DNA of 9,919 nucleotides, taken from the NCBI GenBank assembly GCA_050732575.1, contig JBOHRF010000177.1, positions 1-9,919 on the forward strand, in the 5' to 3' direction. Made by a program: the position numbers and the translations under genes. Shown one piece after another: positions 1 to 7,603 of the stretch (position 1 is its first letter; each line of letters starts with the position of its first letter). Below the pieces are notes generated by a model. The model saw nothing but the letters and a program-made list of their open reading frames with translations, did no database searches and was not told the DNA's origin. This DNA comes from JBBDWZ01 sp050732575. GTDB taxonomy: Bacteria; Gemmatimonadota; Gemmatimonadetes; Longimicrobiales; RSA9.

Positions 1-2
1 AA

Positions 3-1292
3 CTCGATGTACATGCGCTCGAGACTGCACTGTGCACCGACCGCCAGCTCTTTCGGCGCTGTGAAACGTCGTTGCGCGCGGTGGCAAGCGCTGACCCCAA
101 ACTCAACGCATTGCTGGATTTGCTGCGTGAGTTGGATGCCGGTGTGATGGTCTTCACGCAATACCGCGATACGGCCATCTACCTGTGGCAACGGCTGCAG
201 CGCACGTTCCGTGTGGGACTCGTGCATGGTACGGACGCACGCCTGGGCGCGCGCCGCGCCGCGCGCACTACCGTGATTGAATGTTTTGCGCCGCGCGCAA
301 ACGGCGCGCAACCTCCTGGCGATCGGCTGCGCGTCGATGTGCTGATCGCAACCGACGTCCTGTCCGAGGGGCTGAACCTGCAGGATGCACATACAGTGGT
401 GAGTTATGACATCCCCTGGAACCCGGTCACGCTCATGCAGCGACTCGGTCGGGTGGATCGGCTCGCTTCGCCGCATGCCCGTGTTCAGCTCTGCAATTTT
501 CTACCCGATCGCGGTCTCGAAGATTGGCTGCACCTCATGGAGCGCGTCGAGCAGAAGCTTCTTATGATCGACCGGACCATAGGCGGCGATGGCACATTGC
601 TCGAACGGGCTGATTCCCTTCAACCCGGCACAGTGGCAGGCGTAACAGGCCAACGGCTTCTTCCTGACGCGACGCTCGAACTTCAGGAGCAGGTCGAGTT
701 GTTGCGCGCCCGTTGGCTCCGTATTGGCGCGTTCAAGCCCAGGCGCGGACCCGTAGTCAGTTCACTTCCCGGCCATGTGGAAGGCTGGTTGATCGCAGTC
801 CATGATGACACGCGCGTGCGCCTGCTCTTCGTCGACGACCTGGGCAACGCGCGTGATGATGTGCGAGCTGCGTGTCAGTTGTTGGATGCGGCACTCGATT
901 GTCCGGGCATCCCTTCTGCCCCGGGCGCCGCTGTGCCCTGGGCGCAGATGCAGGACTGGCTTGGCGCCGAACGGGCGGCCGTTGCACTGGCTCCGGCAAA
1001 CCGACATAACTCGGAAGAACGACGTGTAACTCGGCTCCTTCTGAATGCAATGGATGCTGCCGCGCCGAACCCGCGGCTCGCGCGCCGGGCGGAGCGGCTT
1101 CTCAACCTGCTGGCGAGCCCGTCACAGCCGACTTGTCGTGACCGCCTTCCAGCGCTGCTCGCGTGCTGCGGGCCGGCTCCCGATGCCGCAGAGCTCATTA
1201 CCAGCCTCGAGGACCTGTACGCCCGTGCGCGCGAGCCGGGGCGCGCTCGAGAACGACTTCGGCTCATCGCGGCCATTCAAGTGGTTCGTTGA
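3..1292 (+). CDS. SNF2-type helicase, C-terminal part (5' end outside window)
   Basis: The reading frame is open from the left edge, so the gene is cut by the window; the TTG at 72 is probably not its real start. Counting from that TTG, what is visible is the second RecA-like lobe of a superfamily 2 ATPase. It has a motif IV-like VMVFTQY (25-31), a motif V-like ATDVLSEGLNLQ (93-104), DIPWNP (113-118) and motif VI QRLGRVDR (123-130), which carries the arginine-finger region. The string NLQ...YDIPWNP...QRLGRVDR is typical of SNF2/RapA-like enzymes, which use ATP to move along or remodel double-stranded DNA. About 270 residues follow without a motif I can name; family members often carry accessory C-terminal domains here. 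The Walker A and DEAH motifs must lie upstream. Such stand-alone SNF2 proteins are common in phage-defence and restriction-like loci, but nothing else in this window proves that role. It converges on the next gene with a 6-bp gap and no visible terminator. Confidence 0.85.
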   Translation, partial: LDVHALETALCTDRQLFRRCETSLRAVASADPKLNALLDLLRELDAGVMVFTQYRDTAIYLWQRLQRTFRVGLVHGTDARLGARRAARTTVIECFAPRANGAQPPGDRLRVDVLIATDVLSEGLNLQDAHTVVSYDIPWNPVTLMQRLGRVDRLASPHARVQLCNFLPDRGLEDWLHLMERVEQKLLMIDRTIGGDGTLLERADSLQPGTVAGVTGQRLLPDATLELQEQVELLRARWLRIGAFKPRRGPVVSSLPGHVEGWLIAVHDDTRVRLLFVDDLGNARDDVRAACQLLDAALDCPGIPSAPGAAVPWAQMQDWLGAERAAVALAPANRHNSEERRVTRLLLNAMDAAAPNPRLARRAERLLNLLASPSQPTCRDRLPALLACCGPAPDAAELITSLEDLYARAREPGRARERLRLIAAIQVVR

Positions 1293-1298
1293 GGCGAG

Positions 1299-1766
1299 CT
1301 ACGGCAACACTTTGCCATATACGCCCTTTTCAAAGGCGTTCCCTTCTTCGTTGAGAGGATCTCCCGGCACCGGATTGTCCACGCCGTCCTGCGCATCGGC
1401 CCAGTGCGTCAGCTCGTGCAGCAAGGTTGCGCCCAGGAGATACACGCGCTTGCCCGACGCATTCTTTGCCAACCCCTTCCCGGCCTCGAAGTCCTTGACC
1501 AGATCCTCGTCAATCTGGATTTCGGCGGACCCCCAGGAGTAGCAACCGTACGCCTTGACACCGGCGCAGACCAGGCCGGACACCACCTTTACCGTCGGAG
1601 CTTCGCCCCACTTCAGTGCTTTCATGATCGTGGCCCGCTTGGTAGAACCCGATAACCGTTTGATCTGCGAAACTATCGCTGTGACGTTGCGCACCTCGGG
1701 CATGTTGACCCTGACGTAGTAGTGCAAATTGGGATATTTCTCGATTGTGGCTCGTTCCAGTTTCAT
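1299..1766 (-). CDS. Small HExxH zinc-metallopeptidase-like protein
   Basis: This encodes 155 residues with the zinc-protease signature LLHELTHWAD: H117 and H121 would bind zinc and E118 would be the catalytic base. Downstream, NEEGNAFEKGVYG (139-151) offers E140, E141 or E146 as third ligand, which resembles the gluzincin pattern in which a glutamate follows on a helix. The N-terminal part (residues 1-80) has no motif I know. There is no signal peptide or membrane segment, so it is probably cytoplasmic or exported by a specialised route. The protein is too short for a classical secreted peptidase, and the compact HExxH core resembles the metallopeptidase domains of bacterial toxins and effectors (Tox-MPTase-like); this family link is a guess. 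The ATG is preceded by a purine-rich GAGAGGGG, which supports the start. The gene stands alone, convergent with the helicase. A peptidase-like fold is fairly secure; substrate and role are unknown. Confidence 0.75.
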   Translation of the reverse strand: MKLERATIEKYPNLHYYVRVNMPEVRNVTAIVSQIKRLSGSTKRATIMKALKWGEAPTVKVVSGLVCAGVKAYGCYSWGSAEIQIDEDLVKDFEAGKGLAKNASGKRVYLLGATLLHELTHWADAQDGVDNPVPGDPLNEEGNAFEKGVYGKVLP

Positions 1767-1880
1767 AACCCCTCTCAGGAATGATGCGTTGCGATTACCA
1801 CCGTTGCGGAATCGCGCACGGCCCAGTATCGGGTCGGCCCCGGCACCCGGTCAGTGGGCAAGATCGGCGGTGGAGGTCAG

Positions 1881-1955
1881 ATGGCTGTCAGAATGGTGTC
1901 AGCCGGCAAGGCGCAGTATCAGATTTTCAAGGGCGATGAGCGTTGGCGGATTTGA
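1881..1955 (+). CDS. Possible 24-residue small ORF with strong ribosome binding site
   Basis: An ATG at 1881 follows GGAGG (1872-1876) by 4 nt and opens a 24-codon frame ending in TGA. The peptide ends in QYQIFKGDERWRI. This faintly recalls the first strand of DUF1508/YegP-like proteins, so it could be the remnant of one cut short, but no continuation is visible in any frame. The stretch 1767-2000 otherwise shows no gene. It may equally be chance; the good Shine-Dalgarno sequence is the only real support. Confidence 0.2.
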   Translation: MAVRMVSAGKAQYQIFKGDERWRI

Positions 1956-2000
1956 ATCGGGGTCAGCCTCGAGTCGGCCGGACCGGTTGGATTCGAGAGG

Positions 2001-2029
2001 TTGACCACCCCGGAACGTGGCCGTTAACT
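2001..2029 (+). promoter_or_regulatory. Likely sigma70-type promoter of tRNA-Asn
   Basis: TTGACC (2001-2006) matches five of six bases of the -35 consensus. Exactly 17 nt later comes TTAACT (2024-2029), a weak -10 box with three of six matches. Transcription would begin around 2036, about 11 nt before the tRNA. Position and spacing are what make this credible. Confidence 0.5.
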
Positions 2030-2046
2030 TCAACCGCCACAACGAT

Positions 2047-2119
2047 TCCCGCGTAGCTCAGTTGGTAGAGCAGCGGACTGTTAATCCGCGAGTCGTAGGT
2101 TCGAGTCCTACCGCGGGAG
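2047..2119 (+). tRNA. trnN: tRNA-Asn (anticodon GTT)
   Basis: A complete cloverleaf of 73 nt can be drawn. The acceptor stem pairs TCCCGCG (2047-2053) with CGCGGGA (2112-2118), with discriminator G2119. The D arm has GCTC...GAGC around AGTTGGTA. The anticodon stem pairs GCGGA (2073-2077) with TCCGC (2085-2089) around the loop CTGTTAA, giving GTT at 2080-2082, which reads AAC and AAU codons. The T stem pairs GTAGG with CCTAC around TTCGAGT. The genome does not encode the full CCA tail (CCT follows), so it must be added by tRNA nucleotidyltransferase. It is flanked by its own promoter and terminator, so it is probably a single-gene unit. Confidence 0.97.
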
Positions 2120-2144
2120 CCTTGTTCTCCTGGCTGCAAGATCG

Positions 2145-2179
2145 AAAGGCCACCGAGCTGACATGCTCGGTGGCCTTTT
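2145..2179 (+). terminator. Strong intrinsic terminator after tRNA-Asn
   Basis: AAAGGCCACCGAGC (2145-2158) pairs perfectly over 14 bp with GCTCGGTGGCCTTT (2165-2178) around the 6-nt loop TGACAT, followed by one more T. It lies 25 nt past the tRNA. The A-run on the left side means it could also act on transcripts from the - strand gene that ends at 2227, so it is probably bidirectional. Confidence 0.92.
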
Positions 2180-2271
2180 CGTGGCTAGCCGCCTTCGCCG
2201 CGCGGTGCATCGCATCCTTGAACCTGTCAGCGCATCTCGTGGCGCGACCTCACGGCGAACAGCTCACTCGC

Positions 2272-3046
2272 CCCACTCGACATCACGAAGCGCTCGCCAA
2301 CCGCGACCGCGAACATTCCGTAGCGAAAACGCTGGTAGTGGAGCGCGTCGGGCCGGCGGTCGCCGTTGAAGTCGCCCAACAGCATCCCCGGCAGTCGCAG
2401 GGGCATGGTCCGATACGCAACCGAATGCAGCCTGCGCCACCCGGTCGTTCCGCCCCATGACACTTCGTAATGGAGTCCTTTGTGGCGGCCAATGTCGGTG
2501 ACGCCGTCGCCATTGAAATCTGCGAAGACCAGCTCTTTGAGCTTGGATGAGATCATTTCGTTCAGTCGTCTCCAGGCCGTGGCGCCTCCGTAGGAAACCG
2601 ACCATTCGCCATTCGCGAAACCGAACACGTCGGTTGTGTCGTCTCCGTTGAAATCACCGAAGCGCAGGTCGTCCACGCGATAGCCTGAGCGCGCCAGTGG
2701 GAGCCAAGAGGTTGCCGCCCCGCTCGAGTAGAACCAGCGCACGTCCGTCTTGCCGTCACCATCGAAATCACCGGTCCGAAACGTTCGGATATCGATATCC
2801 GAGCCAGCAGGAAGTAGTGTCCATGGACTCACGCCATCGTATGAGATCTGCCACTGATCGTTAATCTTCGAGAGCACGTCGGTCTTGCCATTCCCCGTCG
2901 AAATCGCCCAGCAGCAAACGCGACAAATGCCCGGGATTTTTATTTAGGTGTCGCCAATCGCTCCGGCCGCGCGCGGAGAATACCCAAACCGTGCCGGTCG
3001 CCTGGAAGACATCGTCAGCGCCATCCCCGTCGAAATCGCCCACGCC
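2272..3046 (-). repeat. Six FG-GAP/VCBS repeats in the broken beta-helix gene
   Basis: Six units of about 35-45 residues each begin with a calcium-loop motif: GDFDGDGADDV, GDFDGNGKTDV (after removing one extra G), GDFDGDGKTDV, GDFNGDDTTDV, ADFNGDGVTDI and GDFNGDRRPDA. Most then carry a W-x-[VI]-S-Y/W-G/D-G strand and end in W-R-x-L. In this family such repeats form a blade-like, calcium-stabilised domain often found in extracellular and adhesion proteins. The last loop (DFNGDRRPD) has degenerate calcium-binding positions. Confidence 0.85.
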
Positions 3047-3542
3047 CAGCTCGAACGACGTATCGACATCGTAACGGTTCTCCCAAACAACGAGATTCGG
3101 GACGTGTCCTTCGGTCCTGATGGCTTCATCGCGATCCTCATGAGCCAGCACATTCCCGAAGAATTAGGCGCCCTGAACCGGTTTCCCGCGCAGAAAGAAA
3201 GCAGGCCGCGTCTTGATGAAGTAGTACTTCTGCTCGCCCCGAATCGTGTTGTAACGGATGCGGATGATCTCGCCGGCATCGCCACCGTAGCCGCCCTCCT
3301 TGAAACCGTGCATATCGAAGTGCTGCTCGTAGTAGCCGGGGTCGCCCAGCACACCATTGTTGCACTTCTTGCCCCCGGAAAGCACCAGGTTCCACTGCGC
3401 GACATATCCGCTCGCTGGGTGGCCGTCGCCGGCGATCGCGTGACGGTTGTAGTTGAACAGGTTGCGATCGATTAAGGCGTAGCCACCTCCTTGCTTTTTG
3501 CGGTTGCCGTCCAGCACCACGCCATAGCCCGACCCACACATC

Positions 3543-3569
3543 AAATTGTTGGTGAAAGAAATTGTTGGT
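3543..3569 (-). repeat. Direct 11-bp repeat at the first frame-shift site
   Basis: AAATTGTTGGT occurs at 3543-3553 and again at 3559-3569, a period of 16 bp. A 16-bp tandem duplication would shift the frame by one base, exactly the shift seen here. Removing one copy gives a smooth RNILITNNLMCGSG on the coding strand; removing a single base instead gives ITNNFFHNNLMCG, which is also plausible. Confidence 0.7.
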
Positions 3570-4199
3570 AATGAGGATGTTACGAGCCGTCTCGTGCGCA
3601 GTCGGCACCTCCAGGACATGCACGCCGGCGCCCGGCCAATCGGAGAACTCGTTGTTATCGATGAGCACGCGATCGACGTAATGGTTGTCAGTACTACGAA
3701 CGAGTATCGCAGTGGTGCGCGGGTGCCGATTATATGGCGGAACGGACTCGCGCCGCGCGGTGCTACGGGACGGCCTATGCAATCGGAGCCCGCTCACGCG
3801 CGAGCACTGGCCGAGTCGCAGCATGAATGTCTGTGTCGGAAGCCGGTGCGAAAAATACAACAGGCCGCCACTCCGCGTCGGCGAGCGTCCACTAGCCAGG
3901 GTCACACCGTCGGGTATCTGCAGTACGTAATTCGAACCTTCAGGATTATCGGCAACACCCATATCTATCGCAGCTGCGTTCTCAACCCAGATCAACTTGC
4001 TCCCAGCGGCAATCGCGTTCACCAGCTGGTCGGAGGTCGACACCCACGCGTCGGCAGCCTCGCGCCGGATTTCTCGCCACTGACATGGGTGACCGGTCAC
4101 GATCGACTGGGCCGTAGCCACCACGTTGGTGCTAGCGACGATCACGAGCGCAAACAGCGCGGCGAGTTTGTAGGAAGAACTCTTCTGTTGGGCTTGCAT

Positions 4200-4557
4200 C
4201 CGTACGAGCCCTTTCAATGCAGATTAAGAAGTTCGCGCCCGGGCATGGAGGCCAACGTGGAAGAACTTGACTAAGGCAAACCCTATTAACCGGCCCAGTG
4301 ACTTGGGGGTCGTGGCGGCTGCGCAACAAAACACGATTTACAATGTCCGGAGAAACCCCTTTCTACCTAACCGTTCAGACCTTCTTTTGAGTTTCGGAGT
4401 GAGGGTAAGGTCTTACATGGGCGGAAGGCGGAGCGGCGGCGCCTTGCGCATGTAACAGATGCATAACAATCTTCTGGCTTCCCAGGATTCCGAGATTCCA
4501 ATGGTTCGAGCGGACGCCGCAGAGCCACCACAGTCTTCCCACGCCGGTACAACTCCT
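4200..4557. other. Divergent intergenic region between beta-helix gene and SusC
   Basis: This 358-bp stretch must hold the promoters for both the - strand beta-helix gene and the + strand SusC operon. I see AAAGGG (4205-4214 region, - strand) as the ribosome site of the former. I found no convincing -35/-10 pair, no Bacteroidota-type -33/-7 element and no riboswitch-like or attenuator hairpin. The SusC frame is open from 4459, but the 33 codons before 4558 do not look like protein that would precede a signal peptide. Confidence 0.5.
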
Positions 4558-7500
4558 ATGAAAAACCGTATCCTGACGTTGCTGGTGGGATTCCTTCTGA
4601 TCGCGACGCAAGCGTCCGCGCAGCAGAAGACGGTCACCGGAACGGTGACGAGCGATCAAGGCACGCCGCTGGCCGGCGCCTCCGTCGTGGTCAAGGGCAC
4701 CGGTCTGGCTGCGCTGACCAACAGTGGCGGCAACTACACCATCCGTGTCTCGCCCGGACAGGTGCTGCAGTTCAGCTTCATCGGCACGGCCACGTTTGAG
4801 CGTACGGTCGGACCGGAGAATACCATCGATGTACAACTGAGGAATCAGGCTATCAGCCTCGATGCGATCGAGGTAACTGCACTGGGCCAGACGGCAGCGC
4901 GCAAATCGCTGGGCAGCGCACAGCAGACGGTGCAGGGCCTCGACATTGCCCAAACGCAAAAGGAGAACTGGGCCAACGCGCTGCAGGGCCGAGTAGCGGG
5001 CGTCGAGGTCATAAGCGCCTCCGGCGTGCCGGGCGCCTCGTCGCAGATCGTTCTGCGTGGTATCAGCTCCATCAGCGGCAACAATCAGCCCCTGCTGATC
5101 ATTGACGGATTGCCGGTCGACAACAAAGTGCAGCACAGCAATCAGCTTTTCCCTTCGCAGTTCGAGAACCGCACGCTCGACTTCACCAATCGCGGTGCCG
5201 ATTTCAATCCCGAGGACATCGAAACGCTGACCGTGCTGAAGGGACCGGAAGCGGCGGCCTTGTACGGCATCGATGCAGCGAATGGCGCGATCGTGATTAC
5301 CACGAAGCGCGGCAAGCCAGGCATCGGCGGATTCGAATACAGCAACAGCGTCAGAGTTGATTTCCCCGGCCGCACGCCGGAGATCCAGACTGTGTATGCT
5401 CCGAGCACGCAGGGTAGCACCACGTTTCTGTACTGGGGGAATCCCTATCCGGACAGCGTGCGGCGTTACGACAACATCTCGGGATTCTTTCAGAACGCAA
5501 TGACGCAGAAGCACAATATCTCGTTCAGCGGCGCCTCCGGGGACTCGAGAATTCTGTACCGGCTATCCGGCAGCCTGCAGCAGATGCAGGGCGTAATCCC
5601 GAACTCGGCCTGGGACAAGGTCAACGTCACGGCGTCGACCAATGCCATGGCGACCGATTGGCTGAGGGCCGACCTGGTTCTAGCATACAGCACGGACTTC
5701 AACAATCAGCCCTTCAAGGGAGCAGACGGCCCGCTGCTCGGGCTGCTCGCCTGGCCGAGTTTCGACAATGCCCGCGACTGGACCACCGAAGAGGGTCGGC
5801 GCCGGCGGATCACGACGCTCGCCGCCGCATCGGAGGTCGATAATCCCTACTTCAGTGTGAACCGGAATTACAGCGAGTCTCGCACCAACCGAATCAACGT
5901 CAATCTCGGCTTCACGATCCTGCCGGTTTCCTGGGCCAACATTCAATCGAAGTTCGGCATCGACAACTATTCGCAGGGGATCCGAGTCGTCAATGACCCT
6001 GAAAGCAAGTTCGCGATCGCCAGCAACGGCCGTCTCGATGAGGCGGACGATCAGACCCGGAACATCAACGTTCAGAACCTTCTCAATTTCAATCGGTTCA
6101 GAGTCAACTCCGACATCCGCATGAGCGTGATGCTCGGCAACTCGATCACCGACAATAAGACCGATATAGCCGGTGTGACCGGCAGCGACTTCCTGGAACC
6201 GACCTTCACCTCCATAAACAACACGCGCAACCGGAATGCCAGCAACAACATCCTGCGGCTCCGCCGGTTCAGCCTGTTCGGCCAGGCGCAGGCCGATTAC
6301 AAGGATCTTCTGTTCGTAACGGTGACCGGGCGCAACGACTGGACCTCGACCATTCCGCAGGAAAGAAACTCGTTCTTCTATCCGGGCGTGCAAACCAGCT
6401 TCGTGTTCTCGGACGCGTTCCCCTCATTGAAGCCGCACATGACCGGCAAGGTGCGCGCTGCGTGGACGCAATCCGGTAAGGACGCCAAGCCGTATGCCTA
6501 CGCGCCCATCCTCGAAAGCAAGCCGACCACCAATCGCGGTTACGGCTTCGGTTTCACCGGGCCCAACCCGAACCTCAAGCCGGAAAAAGCGGTTTCCGGG
6601 GAAGTCGGCGCCGAGCTCGGTTTCCTGGACGGGCGCTTGGGGGTCGATGCGACGGTATACCGCAAGGAAACGCGCGACCAGATCGTCAACAACGTGCGCG
6701 CCAGCTATGGCTCGGGCTTCATTCTCATCAACCTGAACGGCGCGACAACGCGCACGCAGGGGCTCGAGCTGACCTTGCGTGGGATCCCGCTCCAGCGCCG
6801 GAATCTATCCTGGGATGCCCAGGTAAACTTCACGAAATCCTCGGGCAAAGTGTTGAGCATGCCCGAGAACCTGCCGGAGTACTACAGCTCCGACACCTGG
6901 ATCGTGAACAACATTCGCAACGGCGTGACCACTGGCTCTTCCACAATGGGTCTGTTCGGACTCTGGTACCTGCGCAACGGGAACGGTGACATTCTGATCG
7001 AACCGTCCACCGGGTTGCCGCTCCGGGACGTCAACTTCACGCAGGGCCCGTACGACCGGCAGCCGGATTTCCTGGTCGGCCTGTCGAACACGGTCAGGTA
7101 CAAGCGGTTCTCGCTTTCCGCGCTTTTGGAATTCCGGAAGGGCGGCGACGTCCTGAACGGTACCGAGTGGTGGCTCACGCAGCGCGGCTTGAGCACACGG
7201 ACGCTCGACCGCTGGGAACCGCGCGTGGTGAAGGGCGTGCTGCGCGATGGTCTGGAGAACACCGAGAACCCGACCAGGAACACGATTGTGGTCGTGCCGG
7301 CGCTCAATAACAACTACTACCTAGCGATGAGCGAAGAGCTGTTCATCGAAAAGGACATCAACTGGGTTCGTTTGCGCGACGTGACGCTCAACTACCGGTT
7401 GCCGGACGGCATCATGGGCGCGCGCAGCGCGAGCGTCTTCGTGACCGGCACGGAGCTCTTCCTTCTTACCAATTACTCGGGGATGGATCCGATCGTGAAC

Positions 7501-7602
7501 GGCAACACGGCCGCCACGGGAGGGTCCGGCGGTATCGGCATGGACTGGGGCAACTTCCCCATGCCGGTTGGCATCAACTTCGGCGTGCGAGTGGGTTTCT
7601 AA
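4558..7602 (+). CDS. SusC/RagA-family TonB-dependent outer-membrane transporter
   Basis: This 1014-residue outer-membrane beta-barrel imports an oligomeric nutrient using TonB-ExbBD energy, working as a lid-and-barrel complex with the SusD lipoprotein encoded next. The start at 4558 is chosen because it gives a clean signal peptide (MKNRILTLLVGFLLIATQASA, cleavage before QQ); the in-frame ATG at 4459 would bury it. No good Shine-Dalgarno sequence precedes 4558. Order of parts: a carboxypeptidase-D regulatory-like beta-sandwich at about 23-97 (VTGTVTSDQGTPLAGASVVV); a TonB-box-like IEVTALG (104-110); the plug at about 115-255 with LQGRVAGVEV, IVLRGISSISGNNQPL, IIDGLPVDN and ALYGIDAANGAIVITTKRG; then a barrel ending in the aromatic residue F expected for recognition by BAM. 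Length is normal for the family. The substrate cannot be told from the sequence. Confidence 0.95.
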   Translation: MKNRILTLLVGFLLIATQASAQQKTVTGTVTSDQGTPLAGASVVVKGTGLAALTNSGGNYTIRVSPGQVLQFSFIGTATFERTVGPENTIDVQLRNQAISLDAIEVTALGQTAARKSLGSAQQTVQGLDIAQTQKENWANALQGRVAGVEVISASGVPGASSQIVLRGISSISGNNQPLLIIDGLPVDNKVQHSNQLFPSQFENRTLDFTNRGADFNPEDIETLTVLKGPEAAALYGIDAANGAIVITTKRGKPGIGGFEYSNSVRVDFPGRTPEIQTVYAPSTQGSTTFLYWGNPYPDSVRRYDNISGFFQNAMTQKHNISFSGASGDSRILYRLSGSLQQMQGVIPNSAWDKVNVTASTNAMATDWLRADLVLAYSTDFNNQPFKGADGPLLGLLAWPSFDNARDWTTEEGRRRRITTLAAASEVDNPYFSVNRNYSESRTNRINVNLGFTILPVSWANIQSKFGIDNYSQGIRVVNDPESKFAIASNGRLDEADDQTRNINVQNLLNFNRFRVNSDIRMSVMLGNSITDNKTDIAGVTGSDFLEPTFTSINNTRNRNASNNILRLRRFSLFGQAQADYKDLLFVTVTGRNDWTSTIPQERNSFFYPGVQTSFVFSDAFPSLKPHMTGKVRAAWTQSGKDAKPYAYAPILESKPTTNRGYGFGFTGPNPNLKPEKAVSGEVGAELGFLDGRLGVDATVYRKETRDQIVNNVRASYGSGFILINLNGATTRTQGLELTLRGIPLQRRNLSWDAQVNFTKSSGKVLSMPENLPEYYSSDTWIVNNIRNGVTTGSSTMGLFGLWYLRNGNGDILIEPSTGLPLRDVNFTQGPYDRQPDFLVGLSNTVRYKRFSLSALLEFRKGGDVLNGTEWWLTQRGLSTRTLDRWEPRVVKGVLRDGLENTENPTRNTIVVVPALNNNYYLAMSEELFIEKDINWVRLRDVTLNYRLPDGIMGARSASVFVTGTELFLLTNYSGMDPIVNGNTAATGGSGGIGMDWGNFPMPVGINFGVRVGF

Positions 7603-7603
7603 C

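Larger units (their letters stand above)
2227..4199 (-). pseudogene. Broken secreted beta-helix protein with C-terminal FG-GAP repeats
   Basis: Read on the - strand, three segments in two shifting frames make one continuous protein of about 656 residues. Start: the ATG at 4199 is preceded by AAAGGG at 9 nt; a TTG six codons earlier is a weaker choice. Residues 1-31 form a signal peptide (basic start, hydrophobic LAALFALVIVAS, ATA/QS cleavage). The middle (about residues 50-380) has the Asn-rich turns of a right-handed parallel beta-helix, such as NILITNN, IDRNLFNYNRHAI and IRYNTIRG, a fold used by polysaccharide lyases and other sugar-binding secreted proteins. The end carries six FG-GAP/VCBS units. 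Three lesions break it: a +1-equivalent shift at about 3543-3569, an in-frame TAA at 3164-3166 after KPVQGA, and an extra G in a GGGG run (CCCC at 2893-2896 on the + strand). The sequence is clearly homologous across each break. Either it has decayed, or the assembly contains errors; the stop codon is harder to explain as an indel artefact. Enzymatic activity is not shown. Confidence 0.85.

Noticed and set aside
1045..1542. 165-codon + strand frame spanning the helicase end and the metallopeptidase gene
   Set aside because: It overlaps two better supported genes in other frames and has no motif.
2017..2460. 147-codon + strand frame
   Set aside because: It runs through the tRNA-Asn gene and the terminator hairpin, so it is not a protein gene.
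2948..3475. 175-codon + strand frame opposite the beta-helix/FG-GAP junction
   Set aside because: It is a shadow of the broken - strand gene, whose repeat motifs are unmistakable.
3546..4274. 242-codon + strand frame across the beta-helix N-terminus
   Set aside because: The opposite strand carries a signal peptide and beta-helix pattern; this frame has no recognisable feature.
4267..4289. TTGACT followed by TATTAA as a SusC promoter
   Set aside because: The spacing is only 11 nt, too short for a sigma70-type promoter.
4375..5514. 379-codon open frame on the - strand opposite the SusC N-terminus
   Set aside because: It is antisense to a confident gene, has low-complexity arginine-rich composition and no motif.
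5680..6393. 237-codon open frame on the - strand opposite the SusC barrel
   Set aside because: This is the same antisense shadow effect; it has no domain or ribosome site.
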